The position numbers and the translations under genes were made by a program. DNA of 64,000 nucleotides from Cymbidium sinense (Eukaryota; Streptophyta; Magnoliopsida; Asparagales; Orchidaceae): assembly GCA_021442155.1 (NCBI GenBank), contig CM038214.1:142937488-143001487 (forward strand), written 5' to 3'. The notes beneath the pieces were generated by a model. It had not been told where the DNA came from, ran no database searches, and saw nothing but the letters and a program-made list of their open reading frames with translations. This document shows, piece after piece, positions 22,201 through 35,170 of the stretch (the stretch's first letter is position 1; each line of letters starts with the position of its first letter).

Positions 22201-25094
22201 GTTTATTTTATTTTTATTGTTTAGGTTTTTTCTTTTTTAGGGTTTAGGTTTTATTTTATATATATTTTTTAGGTTTTTTTTATTTTAGGTTTATTGTTTA
22301 GGTTATTATATTTGGTTTTATTTTATATTTTATTTTAGGTTTAGTTTTATTTATTTAGGTTTTTAGTCTAGTTTAGTAATATTTATTATGTTTTAGTTTA
22401 GTTTTTATTTTTATTTTAATTTCTTTTTAGGTTTATTTAGGTTTAGTTTTTTATGTTTTTTAGTTTTTAATTTTATTTTGGTTTAGGTTTTTTATATTTT
22501 TATTTATTTTATTAGGTTTATTTTTAGGTTTTTTTTATTTAGGTTTAGGGATTAGGGATTATGGTTTTTTTAGGGTTTGGGGTTTATTAGTTTAGGGTTT
22601 TAGGCTTTAGGGTTTAGGGTTTTTAGTTTAGGGTTTAGGGTTTTTTAGTTTAAGGTTGTAGGTTTAGGGTCATGGTTTTATTTTTTTATTTAATTATTTT
22701 AAATTAAGTAAATGGGTTTATTTATTTTTATTTAGTTATTTTAGTTTATTTATTTATTTTATTTTTATTTTTATTTATTTATTTTTTTATTTGTTTTATT
22801 TATTTTTAGCTTTAGGTTTAGGTAGGTTTATTTTATTTTATTTTATGTTTAGGTTTTATTTTTATTTATGTTTAGGTTTATTTTATAATATTTTAGGTTT
22901 TGGTTTAGGTTTATTTTTTATTATTTTAGTTTAACTTTAGGTTTTTTTTAGTTTAATTTATTTTATTTAGTTTAGGGTTTAGGTTAGTTTATTTTAGGTT
23001 TAGGTTTTATTTATTGTAGTTTAGTTTATTTTAGTTAGGTTTAGATTTATTTTATTTGTTTGTTTTAGGTTTAGGTTTTTTTTTTAGTTTAGTGTTTAGG
23101 TTTTTTTTTTTATATTCTTAAGTTTTATTTTAGGTTTATTTTTTAGGTTTAGGTTTTTTTAGTTTTTATTTTATTTTATTTTAAGTTTATTTTACTTTTT
23201 AGCTTAATTTAGGTTTTTATTTATTTTATTTTAGTTTAGTTCTATTTTTATTTTATTTTAGTTTTAGGTATAGGTTTAGGTTTTAGTTTAGGTTTTTATT
23301 ATTTTTTTAATTTTATTTTATTTTATATTGTTTTAAGTTTTATTTATTTATTTTAGATTTAGGTTTGATTTATTTTAGGTTCATGTTTTTAGGTTTTTAA
23401 GGTTTAGGATTTAGGATTTGGGGTTTAGAGTTTATGATTGAGGGTTTAGGGTTTAGGGTTTAGGATTTAGGGTTGCAAGTTTTAGGGTTTAGGATATAAG
23501 GTTTAGAGTTTTAGGGTTTAAGGTTTAGGATTTAGGCTATAAGAGTGTAGGTTTAGGGTTTAGAGTTGAAAGTTTTGGGATAGTTTTAGGGTTTTGGGTT
23601 TAGGGTTAGAGTTTTTTTATTTTTTATTTATTATTATTATTTTTTTATTTTTTAATTAAGTAAACTTGTTGGTTTAGGATTATTTGGTTTATTTTTTTAT
23701 TTATTTTAGTAAATTTTATTTTTTAATTTGATTTAGGTTTATTTTTATTTTTTAGTTTAGTTTATTTATTTTAAGTTTATTTATTTTAGTTTAGGTTTTT
23801 TATTTTAGTTTAGTTTTTAGGTTTAGGTTTAGGTTCATTTTTTAGTTTAGTTATATTTTTATTTAATTTTTAGGTTTCGATTTTATTTTTAATTTTTAGG
23901 TTTAGGCTTATGTTTTTATTTTATTTATTTGGGTTTAGGTTTTAGGTTTTTATTTTAGGTTTATTTTTAGTTTAGGTTTATTTTTAGTTTATTTTATTTT
24001 ATCTAGTTTAGGTTTAGGTTTATTTATTTTAGTTTAGGTTTAGGTTTATTTTATTTTTTATTAGGTTTAGGTTTTTTTTTAGTTTAGGGTTTAGTTTTTA
24101 TTTTTAGGTTTATTTTTTAGGTGTAGGTTTTTATTTAGTTTTAATTTTATTCTATTTTAGGTTTAGTTTTTATTTTATTTAGTTTTTTTCTTTTTTAGTT
24201 TACTTTAGGTTTTTATTTATTTTATTTTATTATAGTTTTTTTTTAAGGTTTAGGTTTAGGTTTAGATTTAAGTTTAGGTTTTAGATTATGTTTTTATTAT
24301 TTTTTTATTTTTTTATTTTATTTTCATTTAGGTTTTTTTATTTATTTTATTTTTAGGTTTTATTTAGTTTAGATTTAGATTTTTTTAGATTTTTAGGGTT
24401 TAGGGTTATAGATTTTTTTATAATTTATAGTATAAGATTTGGTTTAGGGTTTAGGTTTAGGTTTAGGGTTGTAGGTTTAGGGTTTAGTGTTTTTTTATTT
24501 GTCTTTATTTTTTTTTAATTTTTAATTTTTTTAAATTAAGTAAACTGATAGGTTTAGGTTTATTTAGTTTATTTTTTATTTATTTTACTTTGTTTTATTT
24601 TTTATTTTTATTTAAGTTTATTTTTTTTTATTTAGTTTAGTCTATTTATTTTAGTTTTATTTTAGGTTTTGATTTAGGTTTAGGTCTATTTTTTAGTTTA
24701 GTTTAATTTTTTTTATCTTTTAGGTTTTGGTTTTATTTTTTATTTTTAGGTTTAGGTTTAGGTTTTTATTTTATTTTTTTAGGTTTAGGTTTTTGGTTTT
24801 GAGTTTTTTATTATTTTAGGTATTATTTTTTACTTTAGGTTTAGGTTTATTTTTAGTTTATTTTATTTTATAGTTTAGGGTTTCGGTTTAGTTTATTTTA
24901 GGTTTAGGTTTAGGTTTTATTTATTTTAGTTTAGTTTATTTTAGTTTATGTATATGTTAATTTTATTTTGTTTATTTTAGGTTTAGGTTTTTTTTTGTAG
25001 TTTAGGGTTTAGGTTATTTATTTATTTATTTTTAGGTTTTATTTTCAGGTTTATTTTTAGGTTTAGGTTTTTATTTATTTTTTTTATATTTAGA
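19260..25094 (+). repeat. Longest telomere-like array, at least five higher-order units
   Basis: Landmark AAGTAAA... copies lie at about 19700, 20928, 20973 (partial), 22702, 23654 and 24534. The partner GGGTTGTAGG-like word lies before most of them (about 20853, 21039, 22653, 23545, 24466). The bodies after 19700, 22010, 23670 and 24550 repeat the same ordered phrases (TTTATTTAGTTTATTTTTTA, then TTTAGTTTAGTTTATTT). TTTAGGG density peaks at 20460-20900. No gene is present. It runs into the gag fragment at 25095. Confidence 0.8.
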
Positions 25095-25598
25095 GTTCTG
25101 TGCCACCATCCTTTAAGATCTTTGAAGGCAGTGGGAACCCGCGATAACACATTGAACACTTTAGAGACGATTGTTGCAACACCGGTGGCAGCAACGCACT
25201 CCTTTTCCACATTTTCGTTTGCAGCCTCTCAGGTGTTGCATTTGATTGGTATGTTGAAACTGGGCAATGGTTTGGTGAAGACTTTTGTTGAGTTGAAGCA
25301 CCTCTTCATCAAGAGGTTGTTGGAGCTCATGAGAGTGATTGTAGAGACCTCATTGTAGAAACAAAACTCAATGAGTCCTTGTTGATTACATTCTCGGTGG
25401 CACTAAGCAAGAAATCAAACTTTGAACAACATGCCATGAAAATTTTACTCAAGAATACCCATGGCCCAATCACCTTCATGCTTAATGGCTTTACCATCAA
25501 AACATTTGAGAAATTAATCAACAAGGCCACTAGCCTATAAGAGGAAGCCAAACAGTTGCGCATTCCTAACCAATCATCTAGGCCCAAACTGCAAAAGG
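25095..25598 (+). pseudogene. Second copy of the Ty3 gag fragment, truncated
   Basis: Parallel to 1709-2225: both begin at TGTGCCACCATCC directly after telomere-like DNA, and both end at AAGGTGTTT. The Retrotrans_gag core is recognisable (KTFVELKHLFIK, FTIKxFEKLINKA) but has deletions. Here the codon after AAA is CAG where the first copy has TAG, while TAA replaces CAA a little earlier. At 25599 the gag switches straight to the non-coding block, without the 1.7 kb that separates the two in the first element. Confidence 0.75.
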
Positions 25599-28500
25599 TG
25601 TTTGTGGTGAAATATTTTTCAAATTTCTAAGAGTAATACTTCCATCTTCAATCTATGTGGATAAAATGAAGATAGAAATATACTCTTTTATGCATTTGGA
25701 CACCATAGATCCAGATGTTCTTATTAGGGTGATGGTATGACATTGAGGAGAGGTGTACTATCTCAAAGATAGAAGTCACCACCCTATAATGGACCTAATC
25801 ACCTTAATAAGAACTCTAAGGACAATGGGTATGTGTACTAGATTCTTCCCTACTTTACATTGAAAAGTAAAGCGGGGTTTATTTTAAACCTGGTTGTTAA
25901 GTTCCCTCGGGGAAGCCCCATAGTTAATTACATCATAAGGAAGGGGATTCTTTAAGAATACTATCGATTAAGGTAAATGATTGTTGTCTCCAAAGATTTC
26001 AAATAGGTAGGACTATTAATCAATTAATTTATTTTAGAAGATCAAATGAGATTGATCAAAGAGAGGGAGTTATTATTGAAGCTAAAGGAAGATAAGTAGG
26101 AAATGCTCATGATGATAGGAAGCCTAGCGAGCATCTAAAACTATCCTATGGCTGGGCTTTACATTTTGAAATTAATTTAATTTGTTTGAGTTGAATTTTT
26201 CATTATAAATTTAGGCTTATGATTCCATAACACAAGATTGTGGAAATGACTAAGAGGTGAGGATTTACACTTCTGGCCCATAAAGGGGAGAAGCAACCTC
26301 AGAACTTAAATATAGGGAGCTTCGGCGAGGGCCAAAATATGACCTAAATCAATGGCAAAAATGGGTATTTGGTTTGCCTCCACAAGAGAGGATAAACCAT
26401 TTGGACTTACAACACGGGGTGGACCAACTAACTCTTCCTATAATTTTAAATTCATGTAGGCAATTCATATGCTTTATAGCTAAGGCTATTATTTATTTTA
26501 GAAGAGACTAAGTCCTTAAACTCACTCCCTAAGAGACTAGATCATGTAAGGGTTTGAAAATGACCTAGATCTAAGGCAAATCATATTACATTTTATTTTC
26601 ACTTTTGGACAATCATTTGACTCAAACTTATAGGATTCATATGCCTAATGCATGAGAAATAAGATTATGGGCCAAAATCGAAGAAAGGGGAGGTGTTTCC
26701 ACCATGGCTCTCAGTCAAGCCAAGTTCTCGGCAAGGTGGAAGCCCTCCATTCAAGAGTGAAACAAAAGCTTTTGTGCATGATATATAAGGGTTGCTAATT
26801 CTTTTATCTAGATTTTAACTAAGACTTTAAATGATGTTATTTATTATTTATATTTAATTTTAAGTTGATTAGTTTGATAGAAGATTAGCTAACACCGGAA
26901 AATAAAGATTAGCTAAACAAACCATACAAATACCAAGCATGTATATTGGACTTAGCACTCACACATGGGTAACCAAGTCCATTTGGCCTATTGGATTATG
27001 CTTAGGGGTATAAGCACCGCACAAAGAAAAGAATTATATTTTTATTACAGGCTCCGTAAGCACAATCCTACGTAAAAAAAATGATTAGATTAAATCATCC
27101 TACCATTCATCTACACATTCATCCTAACATCCACTAAAACAAACATCATAAATAAAAGCAAACATCAAACCATGCACCGCCCTAACCAAAAGCTAGAAGT
27201 GGTGACTTAGTCTAATGTGTGTGCTATAAAAGGTTTGTGTGGTATAGCTATGGCTTTATTGTTTGGATTCTCTAAGTGTGAATATATTCAACTTATATGG
27301 TGGATTCATTTAAGTGTTTAGTTGATTTGGGTTAATTTTATTTGATTCTTTGTTTAGGTTTGAATGAACCTACAATTAATTACTAAGTTATAAAGAGAGG
27401 GAAAAGAGAAGAGAACTTCTCTTTCCTTCCCTACATAAGTAACTTCTAAAGTAGATTCATGTTTGATTTTGTTTAGTGAATGTTTTATTACATGTTTTAA
27501 TTAATCCTAAGTTTAGATCAACTCTAAACAAACCTATTCAAAAAAGAAAGGCATTTTAAGATTAAGTAAAGTGAATTAATATTACAAACACACATAACTT
27601 CATTTCTTTCCCAACTTTTATAACATGCATATGAATGAATCCTAAGCATATCTATACATACAAATGGAAATGTTTAACACACTTTATGATGAATGCTAAG
27701 TGAGTTACTTAAGACAATTTGAATTCTTTGATGCATCATTTTCATTAAGTAGAAAAGAGGTTTTCTTATCCATTTTTCATATGCACACATGTATGTATGA
27801 AAGGCATAAGTGAGTACGGTGCCATTGTTAGCACCTGGGGTGTAAGTACAAGACCTACTTGGATAACTTAAAGCCTCACAACCCTGGGTTAGGACTAATA
27901 TACCACTTTCCTTAAATACAAACACATGTACAAAAGAAATGAATGGAAAAGAAAGATGCAAAAAGTTTGTATTTGTTCATTTGTTTTGTTTATGCAATTT
28001 ATATGTACAAGTGTGGATGTCCTTCTTAAGTAATAGCATATGAATGAATAGGAATGGGATTAGGCAAGTGTTGTGTTCTTTTCAAATGAACTATACACTT
28101 TGCCAAATCCTATTCAAAACTATGCTAAAAGAAAAAAAGAAGGAATGCCACACTATGCACATCATCATATTTATATCCACATGCAAGCTAATAAATAATT
28201 ATAAGTAGCACACTTTCAGTTTTAGGTGTTTTGATTTATAGATTTTAAAATAGTTTAGGATTTAGTAGTGATAATGGCCATTCATATTTTACTTTGGCCA
28301 AAACATGCAATTTGACATGAAGAAAACATTTCATTTTTAATTTGATTTTTGAAAAGAATGAATGCATGAAATTCATATAACATACACATTTAGCATGTTA
28401 GGAAAGAACTAAAGTGATGAAATCATGTAAACACATTCACTCTAATTAATTCCTAAAGACAATCTTATGAAATAAGAAAGCTTAAAGCAAATTAAGTTTT

Positions 28501-30910
28501 TTTAAGGTTTGATTTTGTTTTGAGTTTGATTTAATTTGAGAAATGTGAGGTGCGTTTGTCATTCCTAACCCATTCCCACATATGTTAGTTGTTTCAATTT
28601 AATTTTTAGGTGATTAGATCAATTTTATGCTTTGGTTAGATTAAGGTATGAATTAAGTGTGTTAATTACCCCTTACCTACACCACCTTAGCATAGTTAAT
28701 CAAATAATTATGAGCCAATGATATGACATAAAACCACACAAGGAATTTAAATCAACAATGCACCTAAGAAGAAAAGGGCCAAATGTATTTGGCTCATGAT
28801 TAATGATTAATTAAGCTAAGAGGTTTAAGTTAAGAAAATTCATAACCCCTCTCACATATATGAATTGGATTTTGATTTCCTTAATTGTAGTTAGGCTCTT
28901 GAACACCTAAGCATCTACCCAAGATAGAATAGTTAAGCTCTAGAAATTTTTAGAATTTTATGAAATTAATTAAGGGGGTAATTAGTGAATTAACCCTTAA
29001 TTAAGGTTGGATTAAGGAAAGAAGGGAGTTTAAGGAATATCTTAAGGAAAGTATCCCAAAATTATTCCCTAAACCTCATATTCACTTAATCAAAACTTAA
29101 TTGACTCAATTAGAGGGTTAAACCTAATTATAACCATAATTAAGCTTAATTACATTAAGGGAGTGATTAAGCAATGAATTAGCAATTCCATTAATTAAAC
29201 CACAATAATCAAGAAAATTAGAGGAAGAGAGTCATCCCACTAATTATGCACAAGAAGTTTGGGATTAATCGGAGTAATTAAAGGGTAATTAGCAAAATAA
29301 CATTCCCAATAAAACCTAAATCTAGAGAAAAGCACTATTCAAAATCCATTAAAATTAATTTTAGACTATTCTATGTTCAATTATCTATCCAATGCAATTT
29401 ATTTCATAGTTTTCTGATTTTTCTAGGCTTGGATATGAATTTAGGAAGTTTTTATGATTAATTAGGCGATTTAATATCCTAATTAAATGTTTAATCACTA
29501 CCACGCCGCCGACGCATATTTCCATGTGGCGTGATGTGATTTGATATTAAAGTTGTCACATCATAGCGATATTAAGTGCTACGCATTTTCTCCTCACTCA
29601 TCTAATCAAGGGATGACTCAAACAAAAAGTTATGGTTCTAAAGGATAAATTTGTGGGATCTATGTCTTAATCATGGCCATCCATCCAAAATAAATGGATG
29701 GACCTATGAACCTTCCATATTTTCCCTATTGAAGAGGACATCCATCCATCTTCTAGGGATGATCCGAGCTTGATTGAGCTCATTGATCCCAAAACTTACC
29801 CACACCATCTAAGCACATAAACATATCTAATGGCTAGAATCTCATGGGATTAAACTTCACTTTATAAAGGACCGACTATATTAAAATTAAGCCTTTAATG
29901 GCTAACCTCATGGAGGTGATCATCGCTCATTCCTTGGAGAAGCATCATCTAGTGGAGATGAAGTTTGTTGAGAGTTTGAGGTCTTGAGATTTGGTATATC
30001 CTCTGATGGTCCAACTCCTCATTAACTTGAGCTAGGTCTTGATCAAGGTAGCACCTCCCTTGCCTTTAGAGCTTAAGAAAAGGCTTGGGTGAGTTTGATT
30101 GAGCTCCCTAATGGAGCTTGCAAAAGGAATTTGATTGATATTGTGTGTAGGCTAAGTTTGATTTTGAGTGAAGCTCCTCTATTTCCAAGCTATGAAAATC
30201 TATAAAATGGAAAATGTGAATTGCTTGAGAGAGCTTGGCGAGGCTAGGAAATGACTTCTCGGCTTCCTCTTGCTCAATCTAGGGACTAATGGAATGAATT
30301 TAAATTAGAGGGAGTATATCTCCCCTTGAGCAATTGGATGCTTCTCCCTTCCATTTTGATCCAGACCACCTTGAGTGGGTTTATTAGGTTGTTTAGGTGT
30401 CCTTGCAATCCACACAGAGTGAAGTGGGAGCTTGCATGTGCTTAAATTAACCGGAGGAGGGATTCCATGTGCTTAATTTCATGTTGTCAATTTTAACCTT
30501 AACCTAGGTTGAGATAACCCAAACCCATTGGTTTGGGTGCACCACACTCCCTAGTGTTCAATTGATCCACTAAGAGGGTGCCGTCATTATGGAAGGATTT
30601 GACCAAATTCCAAGTGGATTTGGCCAAAATTTACCTTTGACCTAAGTATAAAAGGTCATTTGGCTTGGATTTAAATTTGAATATGTTTAGTATGTTTAAA
30701 AATGGGTTAGCCAATTTCATTGAATTTGGAGTTGATTGATATGATTTGGCTCATGCCGATCCATTTAGGTCAAAATAAACTTGGGTAAAGTTGACCAATT
30801 GGTCAAAGGTCAAACTAAGAGTTGGGTCAAGTTCATCTGATCATTTGAAATGTTTTGGTGGCTCTAGTTTGATTCAATTTGGTTTATATTTGGTTTAGGT
30901 GGCTCTAGTA
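25599..30910. other. Non-coding segment of block B, related to the 6.7-kb insertion
   Basis: It begins TGTTTGTGGTGAAATATTT and follows the sequence of 3960 to about 9600 in the same orientation, for example CACACATGGGTAACCAAGTCC at about 26960 against 5773. No gene was found; an open frame at 27674-27961 is not kept in block C. A TATAAA word at 29863-29868 is shared with block C. The right end, about 30910, is replaced by the tail of the minus-strand pol, so this is a truncated copy. Confidence 0.65.
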
Positions 30911-30984
30911 TAAATTGAAGCAAAAAGCAATAAAGAGAAATAAGCTTTTATTTTATTGATTTTTATTTGGCAACAAGTTACAAG

Positions 30985-32110
30985 TTACACATAATATTTC
31001 TTTAGGTAACATCCATTGATAGGTGGTATTGGACGTTCACCATCACAGGTAATAAGTTGGTAAGAACCTCCTTCATAAGCTTTTTCCACTACAAATAAAA
31101 TGGTCCTTCCCATGTTAGATTGAATTTATTATCGATTATTCAATGAGCTAGGATTGGTCATTAATAACCAAGAAGAAGTCTCCTACTTGGAAAGTTCTAG
31201 GATGAACTAATCAATCATGTGCCGAACCATACATTATTGGTACAATTCAAGGTCTTGTTGAGCTTTCAATCATTTTCCTTCAAGATTATTTAGTTCTTCC
31301 AAGCGAATCTTATGATTTTGATCTACTGTGAAAATATTATTAACAACTATTCTTAATGAAAGAAATTGCACTTCTAATGGAAGAACTGCTTCAGTCCCAA
31401 AAACCAAAGCATATAGTGAAGACTGAGTTGGTGTTTTATATATGGTCTGGTAGGCCCATAAGGCTTTAACCAACTTTTCATGCTATTGGCACTTATTTTC
31501 ATCAAGTATCTTTTTCAGAATTCTTACCAATATTTTATTAAATGCCCCAGCCAATCCATTCGCTCTAGGGTAATAGATGGTCGAGTATATCCAATCAATT
31601 TTATGTTTAGCTAGAAAGTGATTTATTTTCATGGATATAAAGGATGAACCATTATTGGATATGATTTGGTGAGGAATGCCCAATTTATATACAATATTTT
31701 CCTAAAAATATTTCAACACATGATATGCTTTATCTTATTTCAGTGGTACCGCTTCAGCCCATTCAAAAAAATAATTCATTGCAGCTAAAATAAAATGATG
31801 TCCTTTTGATGAAGGAGGATCAATAGGCCCTATGATGTCAGTACCCTAACTCTCAAAAGGTGAGGCAATTGTAATACATTGGGTGGTTGATGTAATACCA
31901 CACCATGTACTTGGCACTGTTGATAATGACGTGCGACCTCCACGCAGTCATTTAGTATCGATGGCCAATAATACCCAAGTCTCTTGATTTTCAATTTTAT
32001 TTTGGGCTTAGATTGGTGTGCTCCACACAATCTAGAGTGTTTCTTAGTCACAACCATATGGGCTTTGGTTTGTCTAAATAATGGAGCCACATTTGATCGA
32101 ATGACCTATG
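30985..32110 (-). pseudogene. Integrase of Tat pol, block B
   Basis: Read downward from about 32090: zinc-binding part with CQVHG, then GTDIIGPIDPPSSKG near 31860 (first catalytic Asp kept), then IPHQIISNNGSSF near 31670 (second Asp is Asn), then YYPRANGLAGAFNK, where the catalytic Glu of the usual AEA is Gly. The C-terminal part reads TIYKTPTQSSLYALVFGTEA and ends GGSYQLITCDGERPIPPING followed by a Lys/Tyr-rich end and TAA. Block C keeps the Glu (GLAEAFNK), so this Gly is a change in B only. Confidence 0.85.
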
Positions 32111-32299
32111 ATATAAAGCATTATTGATTAATGCATAAGATAAAGCACATTTCTATATTTGATTTTCTAATGACTTATTTTCAAGAAGCCACCCTTACTT
32201 AAATAGTCAATAAAAGCTTTTCTCAATCACATTCTATATGACCTTCAAGAAGAGTGGCTATCCTTTGTATTTCTTCTTGCTTATTAATGTAGTCTAAAT

Positions 32300-32720
32300 C
32301 TATAAGAGATTAAACTTGTTGATTTTGAACTCTATAAAATTGATTTTTTTCTAGGCATATGATTTCTTTGGCTAATTTAACCAAAGCATCTGCTATTGAA
32401 TTCTCTTGGTGAGATATTCTAAACATCGTTACATATGGAATCTTTTTAAGTAATTTCATTGTATATTGATGATAATTGAAGAGCTTTGGATGCAAAACCT
32501 TATAGATTCTAATAACTGACTAGGAATCCCCTAAAATTTTTATATTTTTAATTTCCACAAGGATTTCCAACTCTATACCGAATAAGAGCTTCAGCTTCAT
32601 GGTTTGTATAAGGCTCACCCAAATGATATGAATATCTCATCATTCCTTTTCTAAGGTTATAAAGATTAACCCAATTTCACTTCCTGGGATATATGATTCT
32701 TTATGTCTTCTTGATGATGA
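32300..32720 (-). pseudogene. Second RNase H of Tat pol, block B
   Basis: The frame at 32310-32495 reads HPKLFNYHQYTMKLLKK and FRISHQENSIADALVKLAKE, the C-terminal part of the archaeal-like RNase H with its last Asp. Upstream pieces (32520-32720) hold a worn form of the EANYEAL and GDS segments. The order is the same as in the plus-strand element. Confidence 0.75.
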
Positions 32721-32929
32721 AGCACCATCAAAGTATAATTCTCGGTGGCACTTAGTTCACCTGCTAATGTTATGATTTGTTCATCTTGGAGATCATCATT
32801 TAAAGGAGACCCTTCAAGTATATGGTGTGCTGCTAGGAAATCTACCACTATTTGTCCTTTTATAGCACGAACAAGAATATAAGCGATCTCAAATTGTAAT
32901 AAAATTATTGACCATCATGCTAAACGCGT

Positions 32930-33250
32930 AGACAGTGTTGGATGGGTCATGAGATATTACAATGGATTCACCCTTGAAATCAAGTTGACCTTATGAGAAA
33001 GCATATCATGCCTCAATTTTAGCAGAAAAACTAAGCTAAGCAATGTCTCAATAGAGGATAATTCTTTTCATTGGAATAAGCCTGTGAGATAATAAAGGGA
33101 ATTTTCTTTCCCTTCTTTATTTGTTTGAGCTAATAAAGCCCCAATAGATTCATCCATAGCTACAGTATAGAGAGTTAATGGCTTTCCTAGAATCAAAGAA
33201 GCTAAAATAGAAGGATTCATTAAATATTACTTTAAATTTTTGAAGATACC
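32930..33250 (-). pseudogene. RNase H of Tat pol, block B
   Basis: Reads PLTLYTVAMDESIGALLAQT, then YYL and a frameshifted remainder leading to LSHKVN and NPL near 32950. The block C equivalent is intact in this region and shows that short deletions broke the B copy. Confidence 0.8.
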
Positions 33251-33259
33251 TTAACATTT

Positions 33260-34060
33260 TTCATCCCAAATAAATTTGAAATCATTCTTCAGTAATGCTG
33301 CAAATGGTTAACACCTTCCATATAAATTTGATATGAATCTCCTTAGGTATGCAAGCCTTCGCTAGAATGATTTTAACTATGTAAGACTTCTAGGTGGCAG
33401 AATTTCTATAACTAACTTTATCTTTTCGGATCAATTTCTATCCCATGATTTTGCACTAACCCTAAGAATTTCCATGAAGTCACTCAAAGGCACACTGAGG
33501 ATTCATGTTTAAGTTATAGTGGCAAAATCGTTAAGAAATGTCCCATAAATCATAAAAATGATCTTATTTTATTTTTCTTTTAATGAATAAAGCATTGATA
33601 TAACATTCGACTTGATTATGAATCAAGTCATTGAATATTCTAGTCATAGCTCTTGATAAGTAGTTCCAAAGATTTTTGGGATCAAATGGCATGAGTAATG
33701 AAAAAAACCCTATTGGAGTTCATAATATGCTTTTCATCTTCTAGGGACATCTTAATTTGATTATAACCAGATTATCCATCCATAAATGAAAAGATCTCAT
33801 GAGAGGATGTTATGTTGACTATGAGTTCGGGTATAGGCAAAAGGGAACTCATCTTTGGGGCAAGCCTTGTTTAGGTCTCTAAAGTCAACACAGATGCGTA
33901 TTTAACCATTTTTCTTCTTTACTGGAACTATGTTGGCTACCCAAATTAGGGTTATTCTTCTGTATAATGCCATTCAATTATTTTTTTCTTTATTTCAATG
34001 ATCACTAGTTGTTCTACTACATCAGAAGCATTGGGATAACATATATTTAATTCCTAATTT
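33260..34060 (-). pseudogene. Reverse transcriptase of Tat pol, block B
   Basis: It lies between RNase H and the linker. Readable pieces include the thumb (around 33400-33480), MTRIFNDLIHNQVE near 33620, and a palm segment around 33750-33900 where a small-residue/SGYNQI-like block and a PKDEFPLP-like block can be made out with frameshifts. It is much damaged. The C copy reads better. Confidence 0.75.
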
Positions 34061-35170
34061 GTGTACAGCCACATCCTGGATAAACCTAGCATTTCATCAT
34101 AACTCTAGGCAAAGCAATCTTTATACTCAAAGAGTAAAGTGATTAACTCTTCAGAATCTTTTGAACCCAATGAAAGAGCTAATAAAAGTCAATTTTGGGT
34201 TCTCGTGAGTTCTAGGTTAACCTCCTTTAATTCATTTATAGTAGATTTTATCTCTTCCTCATATTCAGGAGGTGCATTATGAAGTGAATCATCTTTGGAT
34301 TCCTCCATGATCTTTATGAATGAGTCTTTTGGAAGAGTAGAAGAGACTTCAAAGAGTTGATCTATTTGACGATTACTTATCATTAAACAATGGTATATAT
34401 CATCAAATGATTCAACAGTACCAAACCCAATGCCATCTTTGGAGTGGAAATTTCTATGTTTTTCATTCTATAAGCTCTCCATGCATTGGGCTTTATCTTT
34501 AGGCCAAACATTTATGATAAAACCATGTTTCACATAATTCTTTACACAAGTCGAATACCAAAAAAAGGAAGTTCTATTATTTCATTGAAAGATGGTTCTT
34601 CAAGCTTTACATCTCCTTCGAGCTTGAAGGATCATAATAAAATTTTGCGACCTCCCCACTTCTCCTAATAAGTTACTTTGACCTATAATTGAGATATTTT
34701 ATTTTGATTTAGAGGAGTCAAAGTTAAAGTGTCCACATATTTTTTTAATTTTTCATATGTGGATAGCTCAGACTCTTCCTTTAATGTTTTGATTTCTTCC
34801 TCATCAGTGTCTAATTCTAAGAAAATCTCAAACTTTATGGAAGCATTTCTATGATGGGATTCTTCATCTAAGCTGGATTCCAAATCAATATTAATTATTG
34901 GAGGTTCTTTTTTTTCTTTTCTTTTTTTCCTCCTTTTCTTTCTTTTCATCTTTCTTGATTGTTGTACTTTATGCTTCAACAATGATGTATTTCATAGAAT
35001 AAAATCTAGGTTTCTTAGGCATGTAGTAAATAGCATCTTCATAGAGCTCAATCACATGAATAGTGAATGGTTGTATGTCTCCTTTATAACATATTCTACT
35101 CCATCCCTAATGTACATAATAATACGGAGGGAATGGAACCATTCTATACTACTGGATCCAAGGTCCGACT
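34061..35170 (-). pseudogene. Protease end and Lys-rich linker of Tat pol, block B
   Basis: The top end, near 35160, reads WIxxYRMV-like residues with damage, then MYIRDGVEYVIKGDIQPFT, the end of the protease. The linker (34683-34982) has a KRKKRRKKRKEKKE tract, an acidic stretch and YEKLKKYVDTLTLTPLNQNK. The segment at 34189-34383 reads APPEYEEEIKSTINELKEVN and enters RT. Only the last part of the protease exists, so truncation happened inside the gene. Confidence 0.75.

Larger units (their letters stand above)
30985..35170 (-). mobile_element. Truncated Ty3/gypsy (Tat-type) pol, block B
   Basis: On the minus strand, from 35170 down: protease end, Lys-rich linker, RT, RNase H, second RNase H, integrase, stop at 30985-30987. 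Gag and the N-terminal protease are absent, cut off by telomere-like DNA at about 35171. It belongs to the same lineage as the plus-strand element but is a different family judging by the protein differences. Every domain carries stops or frameshifts. The block C copy (54224-58470) shows some domains in better condition. Confidence 0.85.

Noticed and set aside
1..25094. A true chromosome end
   Set aside because: The TTTAGGG units are degenerate, interrupted by elements, and followed by more than 38 kb of other DNA. These are interstitial.
16069..25094. CRISPR-like regularly spaced repeats
   Set aside because: The repeats are telomere-type words in a plant nuclear context, with no unique spacers of constant length.
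27674..27961. 95-residue minus-strand open frame in the non-coding segment
   Set aside because: Not kept in the matching part of block C and resembles no known family.
10701..35170. Plus-strand pol and minus-strand pol as a fold-back read artefact of one locus
   Set aside because: The two pols differ widely in protein and DNA sequence, so they are separate families and not a mirrored read.
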